A stretch of 6,541 nucleotides of DNA, from the NCBI GenBank assembly GCA_900554975.1, contig USJI01000068.1, positions 1 through 6,541 of the forward strand. The letters are read 5' to 3'. The position numbers and the translations under genes are program-made. Positions 1 through 6,363 of the stretch are shown here, piece by piece. A model generated the notes under the pieces. It was not told the DNA's origin. It ran no database searches and saw nothing but the letters and a program-made list of their open reading frames with translations. Origin of the DNA: an uncultured Ruminococcus sp. (lineage in GTDB: Bacteria; Bacillota; Clostridia; Oscillospirales; Ruminococcaceae). Every line of letters starts with the position of its first letter. The stretch's first letter is position 1.

Positions 1-1
1 G

Positions 2-79
2 GCTTGTGCAAGCTTTGACCTTTACCCGAATTTTGAGGCAAGAGGAATTCACTATAAGAATCTTGTAAAGGAGCTTTAA
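2..79 (+). CDS. C-terminal end of an unidentified upstream protein (partial)
   Basis: A reading frame is open from the left edge and ends at TAA (77-79). The 25 visible residues begin ACASFDLYPNFEARG and end with KNLVKEL. I do not recognise the family from so short a tail. The stop lies only 5 nt before the start of the M42 peptidase gene, and that gene's ribosome binding site (AAAGGAG, 67-73) sits inside the last codons of this frame. The two genes are therefore probably in the same transcript. The continuous frame and the tight coupling are the only support; no function is proposed. Confidence 0.6.
   Translation, partial: ACASFDLYPNFEARGIHYKNLVKEL
67..73 (+). promoter_or_regulatory. Ribosome binding site of the tandem M42 peptidase gene
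   Basis: AAAGGAG is followed by 11 nt and then the ATG at 85. It lies within the end of the upstream reading frame and supports this ATG as the true start, because no other in-frame start with a comparable site is present. Confidence 0.7.
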
Positions 80-84
80 AATAT

Positions 85-2145
85 ATGGACCTTAAAAATG
101 TTATTTTTGAGCTGACTTCCGTCTGCGGAGTTTCCGGAGAGGAATCAGATGCGGCGGAAACTGCACTTGGATTTCTCAGGAATTATACAGATGACTGTTT
201 TATAAAAAAGGGCTGTGTTATCGGAAATTTCGGAAAGAGGGAAAGCGGAAAGCCACACATTCTTCTGGATGCACATATTGATCAGGTGGGATTTGTTGTA
301 ACTGATATTTGCGAAAACGGTTTTGTTCATTTTTCAAATGCAGGCGGAATTGACAGACGTCTGCTTCCGGCACAGCAGGTATGCATCTATGGAAAGGAAA
401 AGGTGACGGGCGTTATATGCTCTACGCCGCCGCATCTGTCATCATCAGATGATACTGTTCCTGAAATAGCGGATTTCTGCATTGATACCGGATATGACAG
501 AAATACGCTTGAAAAACTTATATCACGGGGAGATAAAATAAGTTTTACAGAAAAGCCAGAGGAACTTCTGAATAACCGTATTACCGCAATGGCACTTGAT
601 GACAGAAGCGGTGTTGCCGCTATTTTGTATGCTCTGGAGCTTATAGGAAAAGATTTTGAAAATTGCAGTTTTACCGTTTTGTTTTCAACACAGGAGGAAC
701 TTGGTGAACGTGGTGCCGCAATTTCGGCTTTTGATATAAACCCTGATATCGCTCTTGCAGTTGATGTCAGCTTTGCTTACTGTACAGGCGAAAAGGAATC
801 AGACTGCGGAAAATTTGGTGAAGGTCCTATGATCGGCGTTTCGCCGTCACTTTCAAGGGAGATAACAAACAGACTTACTGAAATATGCATAAGCAAAAAA
901 ATACCGTATCAGATGGAAGTTATGAGCGGTCTTACATCGACAAATGCTGACAGATTCAGTGTTAACAGGGGAGGCTGCAAAGCATGTACGGTTTCAATAC
1001 CGCTCAGATATATGCACACTCCTGCTGAGATAATTCAGCTTGATGATGTTGAAAATACCGGAAAACTTATTGCGGCGTATATAAGGAGTTTTACTGATCC
1101 AAAAGTACAAGCGCGGGACTTTGAAGATGGTGAAGTCTCTGAAATTGAAGGACGTTTCCGCGCTGATTCCGGAAATGAAGATAAAGTCAGAGAATATATA
1201 ATAAAATCCATAGAGGGATATGCCGAATATAAGGTTGACCCTCTGGGAAGCGTAATCGCATTCAAAAAGGGAAAGAAAAAACCGGAAAACAAAATAATGA
1301 TAGATGCACATATGGACGAGGTTGCGCTTATCGTGACATCTGTCCAGAGTGACGGCACACTTACTGTTGATGCTGTCGGCGGAATAGATCCTTCCGTTGT
1401 TATCGGCAGACAGGTGCTTGTCGGAGAAAAAGGTCTTCCGGGAGTTGTCGGCTCTCTGGCTGTTCACAGACTTTCAAAGGAACAGCGTGGCAAGACTCCG
1501 AAGATGAGCAGCCTTTATGTTGATTTCGGTGCAAAGGATGCTGAGGATGCAAAAAGATATGTGAATTCAGGTGATATAGTTTACTTTAGTTCGGAGTATA
1601 CCGAATTCGGCAACGGAATGATAAAATCAAAGGCAATAGATGACCGTTTCGGCTGTGCCTTGCTTATTGAACTTATAAAATCAGACCTTGAATATGATGC
1701 ATACTTTACATTTACAGTTCAGGAGGAAATAGGACTGAGAGGCGCCAGAGCGGCGGCTTTTTCAGTGAATCCTGATGTTGCAATCGCCGTTGAGGCTACA
1801 ACAGCTGCGGATATTGAGGGTGTAAGCGGAAATAAGCGTGTATGCAGTCTTGGAAAGGGTGCTGTTGTTTCATATATGGACAGAGGTACTATGTATGATA
1901 AGGAACTTTACAATTATGCATTTGAAATTGCAGAAAAAAAGAATATATTCTGTCAGACAAAAACATTGATAGCCGGGGGCAACAACAGCGGAGCAATTCA
2001 CATTGCAGGAAACGGAGTAAGAACCATTGCTGTTTCTGCACCATGCAGATATCTCCATTCACCTTCATGTGTAGTTAAAAAGGATGACCTTTTATCCTGC
2101 CTTGAAATTGTCAGGGAACTTATTGCAAAGGCGGCTGTTTTATGA
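85..2145 (+). CDS. Tandem two-domain M42-family metallo-aminopeptidase
   Basis: Predicted cytosolic dizinc/dicobalt aminopeptidase that trims N-terminal residues from peptides. M42 enzymes (FrvX, YsdC, TET aminopeptidases) are normally about 340-360 residues with one domain; this protein has two domains in one 686-residue chain. Domain 1 (about 1-337) shows AHID (H64, D66), ALDD (D172), QEE (E204 as presumed general base, E205 as ligand), AVDV (D227) and RYMHTP (H311), plus the PPHL segment typical of the M42 inserted domain. Domain 2 (about 351-686) shows AHMD (H409, D411), AIDD (D519), QEE (E547, E548), AVEATTAAD (E570) and RYLHSP (H658). Both metal sites therefore look intact. The linker is only about 10 residues. 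There is no signal peptide. The stop overlaps the next gene's start (ATGA). In both domains an Asn (N287, N634) occupies the position I would expect to be Asp in the GTDA-type motif. Family assignment is confident; substrate preference is unknown. Confidence 0.9.
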   Translation: MDLKNVIFELTSVCGVSGEESDAAETALGFLRNYTDDCFIKKGCVIGNFGKRESGKPHILLDAHIDQVGFVVTDICENGFVHFSNAGGIDRRLLPAQQVCIYGKEKVTGVICSTPPHLSSSDDTVPEIADFCIDTGYDRNTLEKLISRGDKISFTEKPEELLNNRITAMALDDRSGVAAILYALELIGKDFENCSFTVLFSTQEELGERGAAISAFDINPDIALAVDVSFAYCTGEKESDCGKFGEGPMIGVSPSLSREITNRLTEICISKKIPYQMEVMSGLTSTNADRFSVNRGGCKACTVSIPLRYMHTPAEIIQLDDVENTGKLIAAYIRSFTDPKVQARDFEDGEVSEIEGRFRADSGNEDKVREYIIKSIEGYAEYKVDPLGSVIAFKKGKKKPENKIMIDAHMDEVALIVTSVQSDGTLTVDAVGGIDPSVVIGRQVLVGEKGLPGVVGSLAVHRLSKEQRGKTPKMSSLYVDFGAKDAEDAKRYVNSGDIVYFSSEYTEFGNGMIKSKAIDDRFGCALLIELIKSDLEYDAYFTFTVQEEIGLRGARAAAFSVNPDVAIAVEATTAADIEGVSGNKRVCSLGKGAVVSYMDRGTMYDKELYNYAFEIAEKKNIFCQTKTLIAGGNNSGAIHIAGNGVRTIAVSAPCRYLHSPSCVVKKDDLLSCLEIVRELIAKAAVL

Positions 2146-2924
2146 TCAGACAAGTTACGGACAAAGCAGAAATCAACTGCAAAAAACTTCTTGAAACCTG
2201 TGCAGGAAAAAGAATACTGAGCAATCTTGAAGCTTATGGAACGGACTATGATTTCTGCCGGTTTTATATTTCAGACAGCGATTCTGTTCTGCTTTTTATG
2301 AATGATACTCTGCTTATAAGCGGAGACGGATTTGAAAAGGACGAGCTTACCGGTTTTGCAGGTATTCATACTCCTTTCAGAATAGAGGGGAATCAAAAGG
2401 CAATCGGAATGCTTTCTGACCTTTCAGGTTACAGAAGTTTGCACAGAACACTTTTTAAACTTGTTCCGGACAGCGATATACAGATAGATGAAAATGATAT
2501 AGAACGTTCCCCTAAACTTGATGATGTATACGGGATATTGTCAGAAGGGTTTCCAAATCTGATTGATTTTTCGCTCTGGCTTGCTGATACATCACACAGG
2601 GTAAGACATAATATCAGTCAGGTGTTTGTGTACAGGAAAAGTACAACAGCATCTGTTGTATATGATATTGACAACACTGTTCTTATCGGGCAGGTTGCCA
2701 CAAAAATATCCGCAAGAGGAAGCGGATATGCGAGAAAATTTTTGAAATGGATAGCACAGTATCTGTCACGGCAGGGCAAGACAGCATTTCTTAATGCTCT
2801 TGATACCCGTGAAAGCTTTTATAGAGAAATAGGCTTTGAGCCTTATGAAAGCGAGTATGTTCTTGAAAGAATAGATGACAGAAATGAAAGTGCAGTGAAA
2901 GGAAAATTAAGTACTAATGACTGA
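2142..2924 (+). CDS. GNAT-family N-acetyltransferase with a unique N-terminal half
   Basis: 260 residues. The C-terminal third has the GNAT acetyl-CoA-binding fold. VATKISARGSGYARKFL (about 185-201) is motif A, with the pyrophosphate-binding R-G-x-G-Y/A loop at R192-A197. ESFYREIGF (224-232) is motif B, with the usual FY...GF pair. These enzymes transfer acetyl from acetyl-CoA to an amine; the substrate cannot be read from sequence. Residues 1-115 have no motif I recognise. They may be a degenerate second GNAT-like lobe, since GNATs of this length are often two-lobed, but this is inference. The start ATG overlaps the peptidase stop by 4 bp and is preceded by AAAGG (2127-2131) with a 10-nt gap, so translation is probably coupled. 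The stop overlaps the next gene by 8 bp. Likely cytosolic, with no membrane segment or signal peptide. Confidence 0.8.
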   Translation: MIRQVTDKAEINCKKLLETCAGKRILSNLEAYGTDYDFCRFYISDSDSVLLFMNDTLLISGDGFEKDELTGFAGIHTPFRIEGNQKAIGMLSDLSGYRSLHRTLFKLVPDSDIQIDENDIERSPKLDDVYGILSEGFPNLIDFSLWLADTSHRVRHNISQVFVYRKSTTASVVYDIDNTVLIGQVATKISARGSGYARKFLKWIAQYLSRQGKTAFLNALDTRESFYREIGFEPYESEYVLERIDDRNESAVKGKLSTND

Positions 2925-4182
2925 TAATTTTTTTGGATTTGATGATAAGATACTCGAACTTGCAGACAGAGCAGAAAAACAGTGTGGATTTGCGGAAATA
3001 GAAAGAATCAGAGATTATAATGCGGCAAAGGTTCTGGACGCATTTATTAAAAATAAAGTCAGTGAGCAGTGTTTTTACGGAAGTTCAGGATACGGTTACG
3101 GCGATATCGGACGTGACGTGCTTGACAGGGTTTATTCACAGGCTTTCGGAACAGAAGATGCACTTGTAAGACACAATTTTGTTTCAGGAACTCATGCACT
3201 TTCCACAGCACTCTGGGGCGTTCTCAGAAGCGGGGATACACTGCTTTCTGTTACTGGTTCTCCTTATGATACGCTGGAGGAGGTTATCGGTATAAGCGGT
3301 GAATCTGGAAACGGTTCACTTAAAGATTACGGTATAAAGTACGAACAGGTAGACCTTAAAGCGGACGGAAAGCCGGATGCGGAAAAGATAGCGGAAAAAG
3401 CCCGTAACGTCAAAGTTGTCTATATCCAGCGTTCAAGAGGATATTCCTTAAGACCGGCACTCAGCATAGATGATATTGAAGATATCTGCAAAGCGGCAAA
3501 GGGTTCAAATCCGGATGTTATCGTTATGGTTGACAACTGCTATGGTGAATTTGTTGACACAAAGGAACCGACAAATGTCGGGGCAGACCTTATAATAGGT
3601 TCGCTTATCAAGAATCCGGGCGGTGGAATAGCAAGAACAGGCGGATACATTGCAGGAAGAAAAGATCTGGTTGAAATGTGTTCATACCGTTTGACCTGTG
3701 TCGGAATGGGAAAGGAAGTTGGCTGTACACTTGCTCAGAACCGTGAAATGTTTCTGGGATTTTTTATGGCTCCCGAAATTGTTTCAAACGCACTTAAAAC
3801 GGCTGATTTTGCTGCAAATATCTTTTCACTTCTCGGTTTTGAAAGTTTTCCGGAAAAAAATGAAAAAAGAAGTGATATAATAACTGCCATAAAATTTGGG
3901 AATCCTGAACTTCTTAAAGCGTTCTGCTGCGGAATTCAGAATGGCTCACCTGTTGATTCATTCGTAACACCTGAGCCATGGGATATGCCGGGATATGAAA
4001 GTCAGGTTATCATGGCGGCAGGAGCATTTGCAATGGGTGCTTCAATAGAGCTTTCAGCCGATGCCCCTATAAGAGAGCCATATGCTGTATGGATGCAGGG
4101 CGGTATAACATACTCCAGCGGAAAGACAGGAGTCCTTCTGGCAATAAAGGAAATGGCAGACAAGGGACTTATAAAATTATAA
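2917..4182 (+). CDS. PLP-dependent methionine gamma-lyase / aluminium-resistance family protein
   Basis: 421 residues, the usual length for this fold-type I PLP family (Pfam Met_gamma_lyase; Bacillus subtilis YnbB is the well-known relative). SGTHALSTALWG (90-101) is the phosphate-cradle region. MVDNCYGEF (204-212) supplies the Asp (D206) expected to contact the PLP pyridine nitrogen. GSLIKNPGGG (228-237) contains the presumed Schiff-base lysine K232. The QRSRGY motif (171-176) and the C-terminal EPYAVWMQGGITY segment (387-399) are family-typical. The predicted reaction is beta/gamma elimination on a sulfur amino acid or related substrate, but the activity of this clade is poorly established and the 'aluminium resistance' name is historical. 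The start overlaps the acetyltransferase stop by 8 bp, with AAAGGA (2898-2903) upstream. It is the last gene of the operon. Cytosolic. No anomaly is seen in the active site. Confidence 0.9.
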   Translation: MTDNFFGFDDKILELADRAEKQCGFAEIERIRDYNAAKVLDAFIKNKVSEQCFYGSSGYGYGDIGRDVLDRVYSQAFGTEDALVRHNFVSGTHALSTALWGVLRSGDTLLSVTGSPYDTLEEVIGISGESGNGSLKDYGIKYEQVDLKADGKPDAEKIAEKARNVKVVYIQRSRGYSLRPALSIDDIEDICKAAKGSNPDVIVMVDNCYGEFVDTKEPTNVGADLIIGSLIKNPGGGIARTGGYIAGRKDLVEMCSYRLTCVGMGKEVGCTLAQNREMFLGFFMAPEIVSNALKTADFAANIFSLLGFESFPEKNEKRSDIITAIKFGNPELLKAFCCGIQNGSPVDSFVTPEPWDMPGYESQVIMAAGAFAMGASIELSADAPIREPYAVWMQGGITYSSGKTGVLLAIKEMADKGLIKL

Positions 4183-4184
4183 AC

Positions 4185-4241
4185 TGCAATCTTTTACAAA
4201 AAAATATTTTTTGTATTTATAAACGATTAAAAAAGATTACA
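4185..4241 (+). terminator. AT-rich nested inverted repeat, possible weak terminator of the upstream operon
   Basis: Three bases after the lyase stop codon, the arms TGCAATCTTTT (4185-4195) and AAAAGATTACA (4231-4241) pair with a single C/A mismatch. Inside them sits a perfect 9-bp palindrome, TACAAAAAA (4195-4203) with TTTTTTGTA (4207-4215). The inner hairpin ends in a run of T and is followed by TTTAT. Almost all pairs are A-T, so it would be a weak intrinsic terminator. Its position between the operon end and the next promoter is the main reason to consider it one. Confidence 0.4.
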
Positions 4242-4288
4242 GAATGAATACAATTCAGAAATTACAGCCTGATTCAGCGGTTAAAATA

Positions 4289-4317
4289 TTGACAACTTCT
4301 TTGATAACTGTTAAAAT
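4289..4317 (+). promoter_or_regulatory. Sigma-A-type promoter of the PASTA pseudokinase gene
   Basis: A perfect -35 TTGACA (4289-4294) is followed by a 17-nt spacer and a -10 TAAAAT (4312-4317, five of six consensus bases). Transcription would start near 4324, giving a leader of about 150 nt before the ATG at 4474. Short repeated words lie just upstream: ATTACAG at 4236 and 4261, and ATTCAG at 4253 and 4272. These might be regulatory, but they are too short to assign. Confidence 0.8.
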
Positions 4318-4473
4318 AATTTAAGGTATTATTAAATGATAATTAAAATGCACAGGTGAGCATACAGGTTTTGCAAAAAAAGCTTGAATTTTGTTTGCTT
4401 TTTTCAGGCAGCAGCTTTAAAATTCACCTGATTATTTAGTTACTGCAAATCAATTTGACTATGGAGGCTTTTA
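4318..4473 (+). ncRNA. Long 5' leader with a long-range stem, candidate cis-regulatory RNA
   Basis: The predicted untranslated leader contains CAGGTGA (4353-4359), perfectly complementary to TCACCTG (4424-4430), with an extra G-U pair at 4360/4423. The stem encloses about 60 nt. Within the loop, AAAAAAGC (4376-4383) can pair with GCTTTTTT (4397-4404). Alternatively GCAAA (4373-4377) pairs with TTTGC (4394-4398) and leaves T6 free, a terminator-like shape. GAATTTT (4386-4392) can also pair with AAAATTC (4419-4425), competing with both the outer stem and the inner hairpins. I do not recognise a known riboswitch class. The inner pairings are AT-rich and may be chance; the outer 7-bp mixed-sequence stem is the best evidence. 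Confidence 0.35.
4462..4467 (+). promoter_or_regulatory. Ribosome binding site of the PASTA pseudokinase gene
   Basis: TGGAGG lies 6 nt before the ATG at 4474, a strong site that fixes the start. It is outside the proposed leader stem, so that stem would not mask it directly. Confidence 0.8.
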
Positions 4474-6357
4474 ATGGCTGAAAATAAATTATGTATGGGA
4501 TGCATGGAAAACAAAGGACCTGCAAAGGTATGTCCGTATTGCGGTTATGTTGAGAATACACCATATCTGCCGTCTTCTATAGCTCCCGGAACAATGCTTC
4601 ATGACAGGTATCTTGTCGGACAGATATTAAACTCAAACGGACAGGGTGCAACATATATTGCTTATGATACGGCAGTAAGCTGTAAGGTTCTGCTCAGCGA
4701 ATATATGCCTGAGGGACTTTGCATGAGAGTCAAGGGTAAACCAACAATAAGCGTAAGCTATAATAATCTTGCACAGTATAAAGCCCTTATGGCTGAATAT
4801 ACTGAACTTAATAAATCACTTGCGAAGATGAGAAGTCTTAGCAGTCATCTTACGCCTACACTCGATATTTTTGCTGAAAATAATACAACATATGCGGTTT
4901 ATGAGTATATTGAAGGTGTAAGGCTTATTGATTATCTCAAGGAAAATGCCGGAGAACTCAGCTGGAGCGAAGTTTCAGCAATGTTTCCGCCGCTTTTTAC
5001 AACACTGAGCCTTGTACATAATGCAGGAGTTCTGCACAGGGGTATCAGTCCTGATACGATATATGTCACAGACAAGGGTGAATTGAAACTCACTGATTTC
5101 TGTATTTCCGGTGTAAGAACAATCGGAACTGAGCTTAAAACGGAAATATATCCGGGCTATGCGGCTCCAGAGCAGTATTCAGCAGCGAGCCGACAGGGAA
5201 CGTGGACTGATGTTTACGGAATCTGTGCTGTTCTTTACAGAATACTGACTGGATCAAAGCCTGACCCTGCAAATATAAGACTTGAAAATGATAATCTTTA
5301 CACTCCGCAGGAACTTAATCCGAATATTCCGAAACACGTTTCTGACGTGATAATGGCGGGTATGAATCTTTCAGGAGATGACAGAGTAACCACTATAACA
5401 GAGCTTGTAACAAAGCTTTTTGACCAGCCGACTTCCGGAATCGGTCAGACACAGACGCTTACAATTTCAAGGAACGGCATTATTACAAATGATCCGGCTT
5501 ATGTCAATGAACATTATGATGATTACGATGATGACGGATATTATGATGACAGCAATGATTACGATGATGAGTATGACGATTATGATGATGACGAGGAGCT
5601 TGAAGGCGGCGATGAAAATGCATCGACATTTGACAAGATAAAAATTCCGGTTATTATAGGAGTACTCCTTGTTGCGATAATTCTAGTTATTGTTGTGATT
5701 CTGTTCCAGCTGTTTGCAGGAGGAAAAGACTCAAATCTTCGTGATACAAGCAGTTTTGCTGAAAGCAGTTCTGTGGCTGATAATATTGTGGAAATGACTG
5801 AGGAAACAACTCAGGAAACAACAGAGGCACAGAATAAAATGCCAAGTCTTGTAGGCAAGAATTATGATGATATAAAGGATCAGATAGAGGAAAAATATGA
5901 TATTACTCTTGACCCTGAGTATGAATATAACTCCGATTACGCCAAGAATATGATTTTCTGGCAGGAACTTAAAATCGGAGAACACGTTGAAAAAGGCATG
6001 ACAGTCAAAGTTAAGGTAAGCAAGGGAACAAAGAAAGCGGTTGTTCCGAAATATGAAAACTGGAAACTCAAGGATTATCTGGCAATGCTTGATGAACTTG
6101 GTATCGAATATACAGAGGTTTCAGAAATCAACTTTGATTTTGAAAATGATGTCGTTACCCGTGTATCACCAGAGCCTGGTTCTGAGATAGATATTCAGGA
6201 AGGTGAAATGCTCACAGTTTATTATGCTGACAATCCGGAGGAAACAACAGAGGAAACTACGGAAGCACCAACGGAAGCTCCGACAGAAGCACCAACGGAT
6301 GCACCGGCAGATACACCTCAGGAACCTGAAACAGATGCTCCGGCTGACGGACAGTAA
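4474..6357 (+). CDS. Zinc-ribbon, single-pass membrane PASTA pseudokinase
   Basis: 627 residues. Order of parts: zinc ribbon with C7-x2-C10 and C20-x2-C23; kinase fold about 40-315; Asp/Tyr tract 347-380; transmembrane helix about 391-414; two PASTA-like repeats about 456-517 and 522-586; TEAP-rich tail 587-627. Predicted topology is kinase fold inside, PASTA outside; PASTA repeats commonly bind muropeptides or cell wall. Kinase fold markers are retained: NGQGATY (55-61), YEYIEG, YAAPEQY (229-235), WTDVYG with D246, and R304. The catalytic set is degraded: VAIKE is VLLSE (S75 for Lys), HRD is HRG (G190), the catalytic-loop Asn is T195, and DFG is DFC (208-210). Only the metal-binding Asp208 remains. 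It is therefore probably a non-phosphorylating sensor or scaffold, perhaps partnering an active paralogue elsewhere. It has its own promoter and terminator, and no PP2C phosphatase is adjacent. Architecture is confident; inactivity is inferred from missing residues. Confidence 0.9.
   Translation: MAENKLCMGCMENKGPAKVCPYCGYVENTPYLPSSIAPGTMLHDRYLVGQILNSNGQGATYIAYDTAVSCKVLLSEYMPEGLCMRVKGKPTISVSYNNLAQYKALMAEYTELNKSLAKMRSLSSHLTPTLDIFAENNTTYAVYEYIEGVRLIDYLKENAGELSWSEVSAMFPPLFTTLSLVHNAGVLHRGISPDTIYVTDKGELKLTDFCISGVRTIGTELKTEIYPGYAAPEQYSAASRQGTWTDVYGICAVLYRILTGSKPDPANIRLENDNLYTPQELNPNIPKHVSDVIMAGMNLSGDDRVTTITELVTKLFDQPTSGIGQTQTLTISRNGIITNDPAYVNEHYDDYDDDGYYDDSNDYDDEYDDYDDDEELEGGDENASTFDKIKIPVIIGVLLVAIILVIVVILFQLFAGGKDSNLRDTSSFAESSSVADNIVEMTEETTQETTEAQNKMPSLVGKNYDDIKDQIEEKYDITLDPEYEYNSDYAKNMIFWQELKIGEHVEKGMTVKVKVSKGTKKAVVPKYENWKLKDYLAMLDELGIEYTEVSEINFDFENDVVTRVSPEPGSEIDIQEGEMLTVYYADNPEETTEETTEAPTEAPTEAPTDAPADTPQEPETDAPADGQ
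5512..5613 (+). repeat. Asp/Tyr low-complexity juxtamembrane tract inside the pseudokinase gene
   Basis: The tract encodes residues 347-380, built of imperfect YDD / DYDDD units with GAT, GAC, TAT and TAC codons. Asp and Tyr dominate, followed by EELEGGDE. It lies between the kinase fold and the membrane helix, so it should be cytoplasmic. The DNA is a degenerate trinucleotide-like repeat (GATGA / TATGA words) that could vary in length by slippage. The tract could serve as an acidic spacer, a cation-binding segment or a tyrosine modification site; none of these is shown by the sequence. Confidence 0.8.
6259..6306 (+). repeat. 12-bp tandem repeat encoding TEAP units in the extracellular tail
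   Basis: Three TEAP units and one TDAP (residues 596-611) are encoded by four degenerate 12-bp copies (ACN-GAN-GCN-CCN). EETTEETT precedes them and PADTPQEPETDAPADGQ follows. Synonymous third positions differ between copies, so the repeat is not a very recent expansion. The sequence is typical of flexible Thr/Pro-rich wall-spanning or glycosylatable tails. No LPXTG sorting motif is present. Confidence 0.8.
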
Positions 6358-6363
6358 AAATAA

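Noticed and set aside
145..330. Short - strand reading frame within M42 domain 1; similar ones at 1870-2058 and 5731-5985
   Set aside because: They are shadows of conserved + strand coding sequence, with no independent ribosome binding site or promoter evidence.
994..1467. 157-codon reading frame on the - strand, and another at 1035-1358
   Set aside because: Both lie wholly inside the M42 gene, opposite a sequence with clear catalytic motifs. Their translations are unlike any protein I know, and neither adds unexplained space.
85..2145. Possibility that the double M42 gene is an artefact joining two genes by a lost stop codon or frameshift
   Set aside because: The linker reads smoothly in frame. 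There is no leftover ribosome binding site with start codon near 1120-1150, and domain 2 begins without its own Met at the expected place.
3698..3880. 60-codon + strand frame inside the PLP lyase gene
   Set aside because: It is fully contained in a well-supported gene in another frame and has no supporting signals.
5420..5641. 73-codon + strand frame rich in Met, Ile and Thr
   Set aside because: It is the alternate-frame reading of the Asp/Tyr repeat (GATGATTAC words). Its composition is produced entirely by that repeat.
5512..6306. CRISPR array or mobile-element repeats
   Set aside because: The repeats are in-frame protein low-complexity tracts with no spacers. No transposase, terminal inverted repeats or target duplications are visible anywhere in the window.
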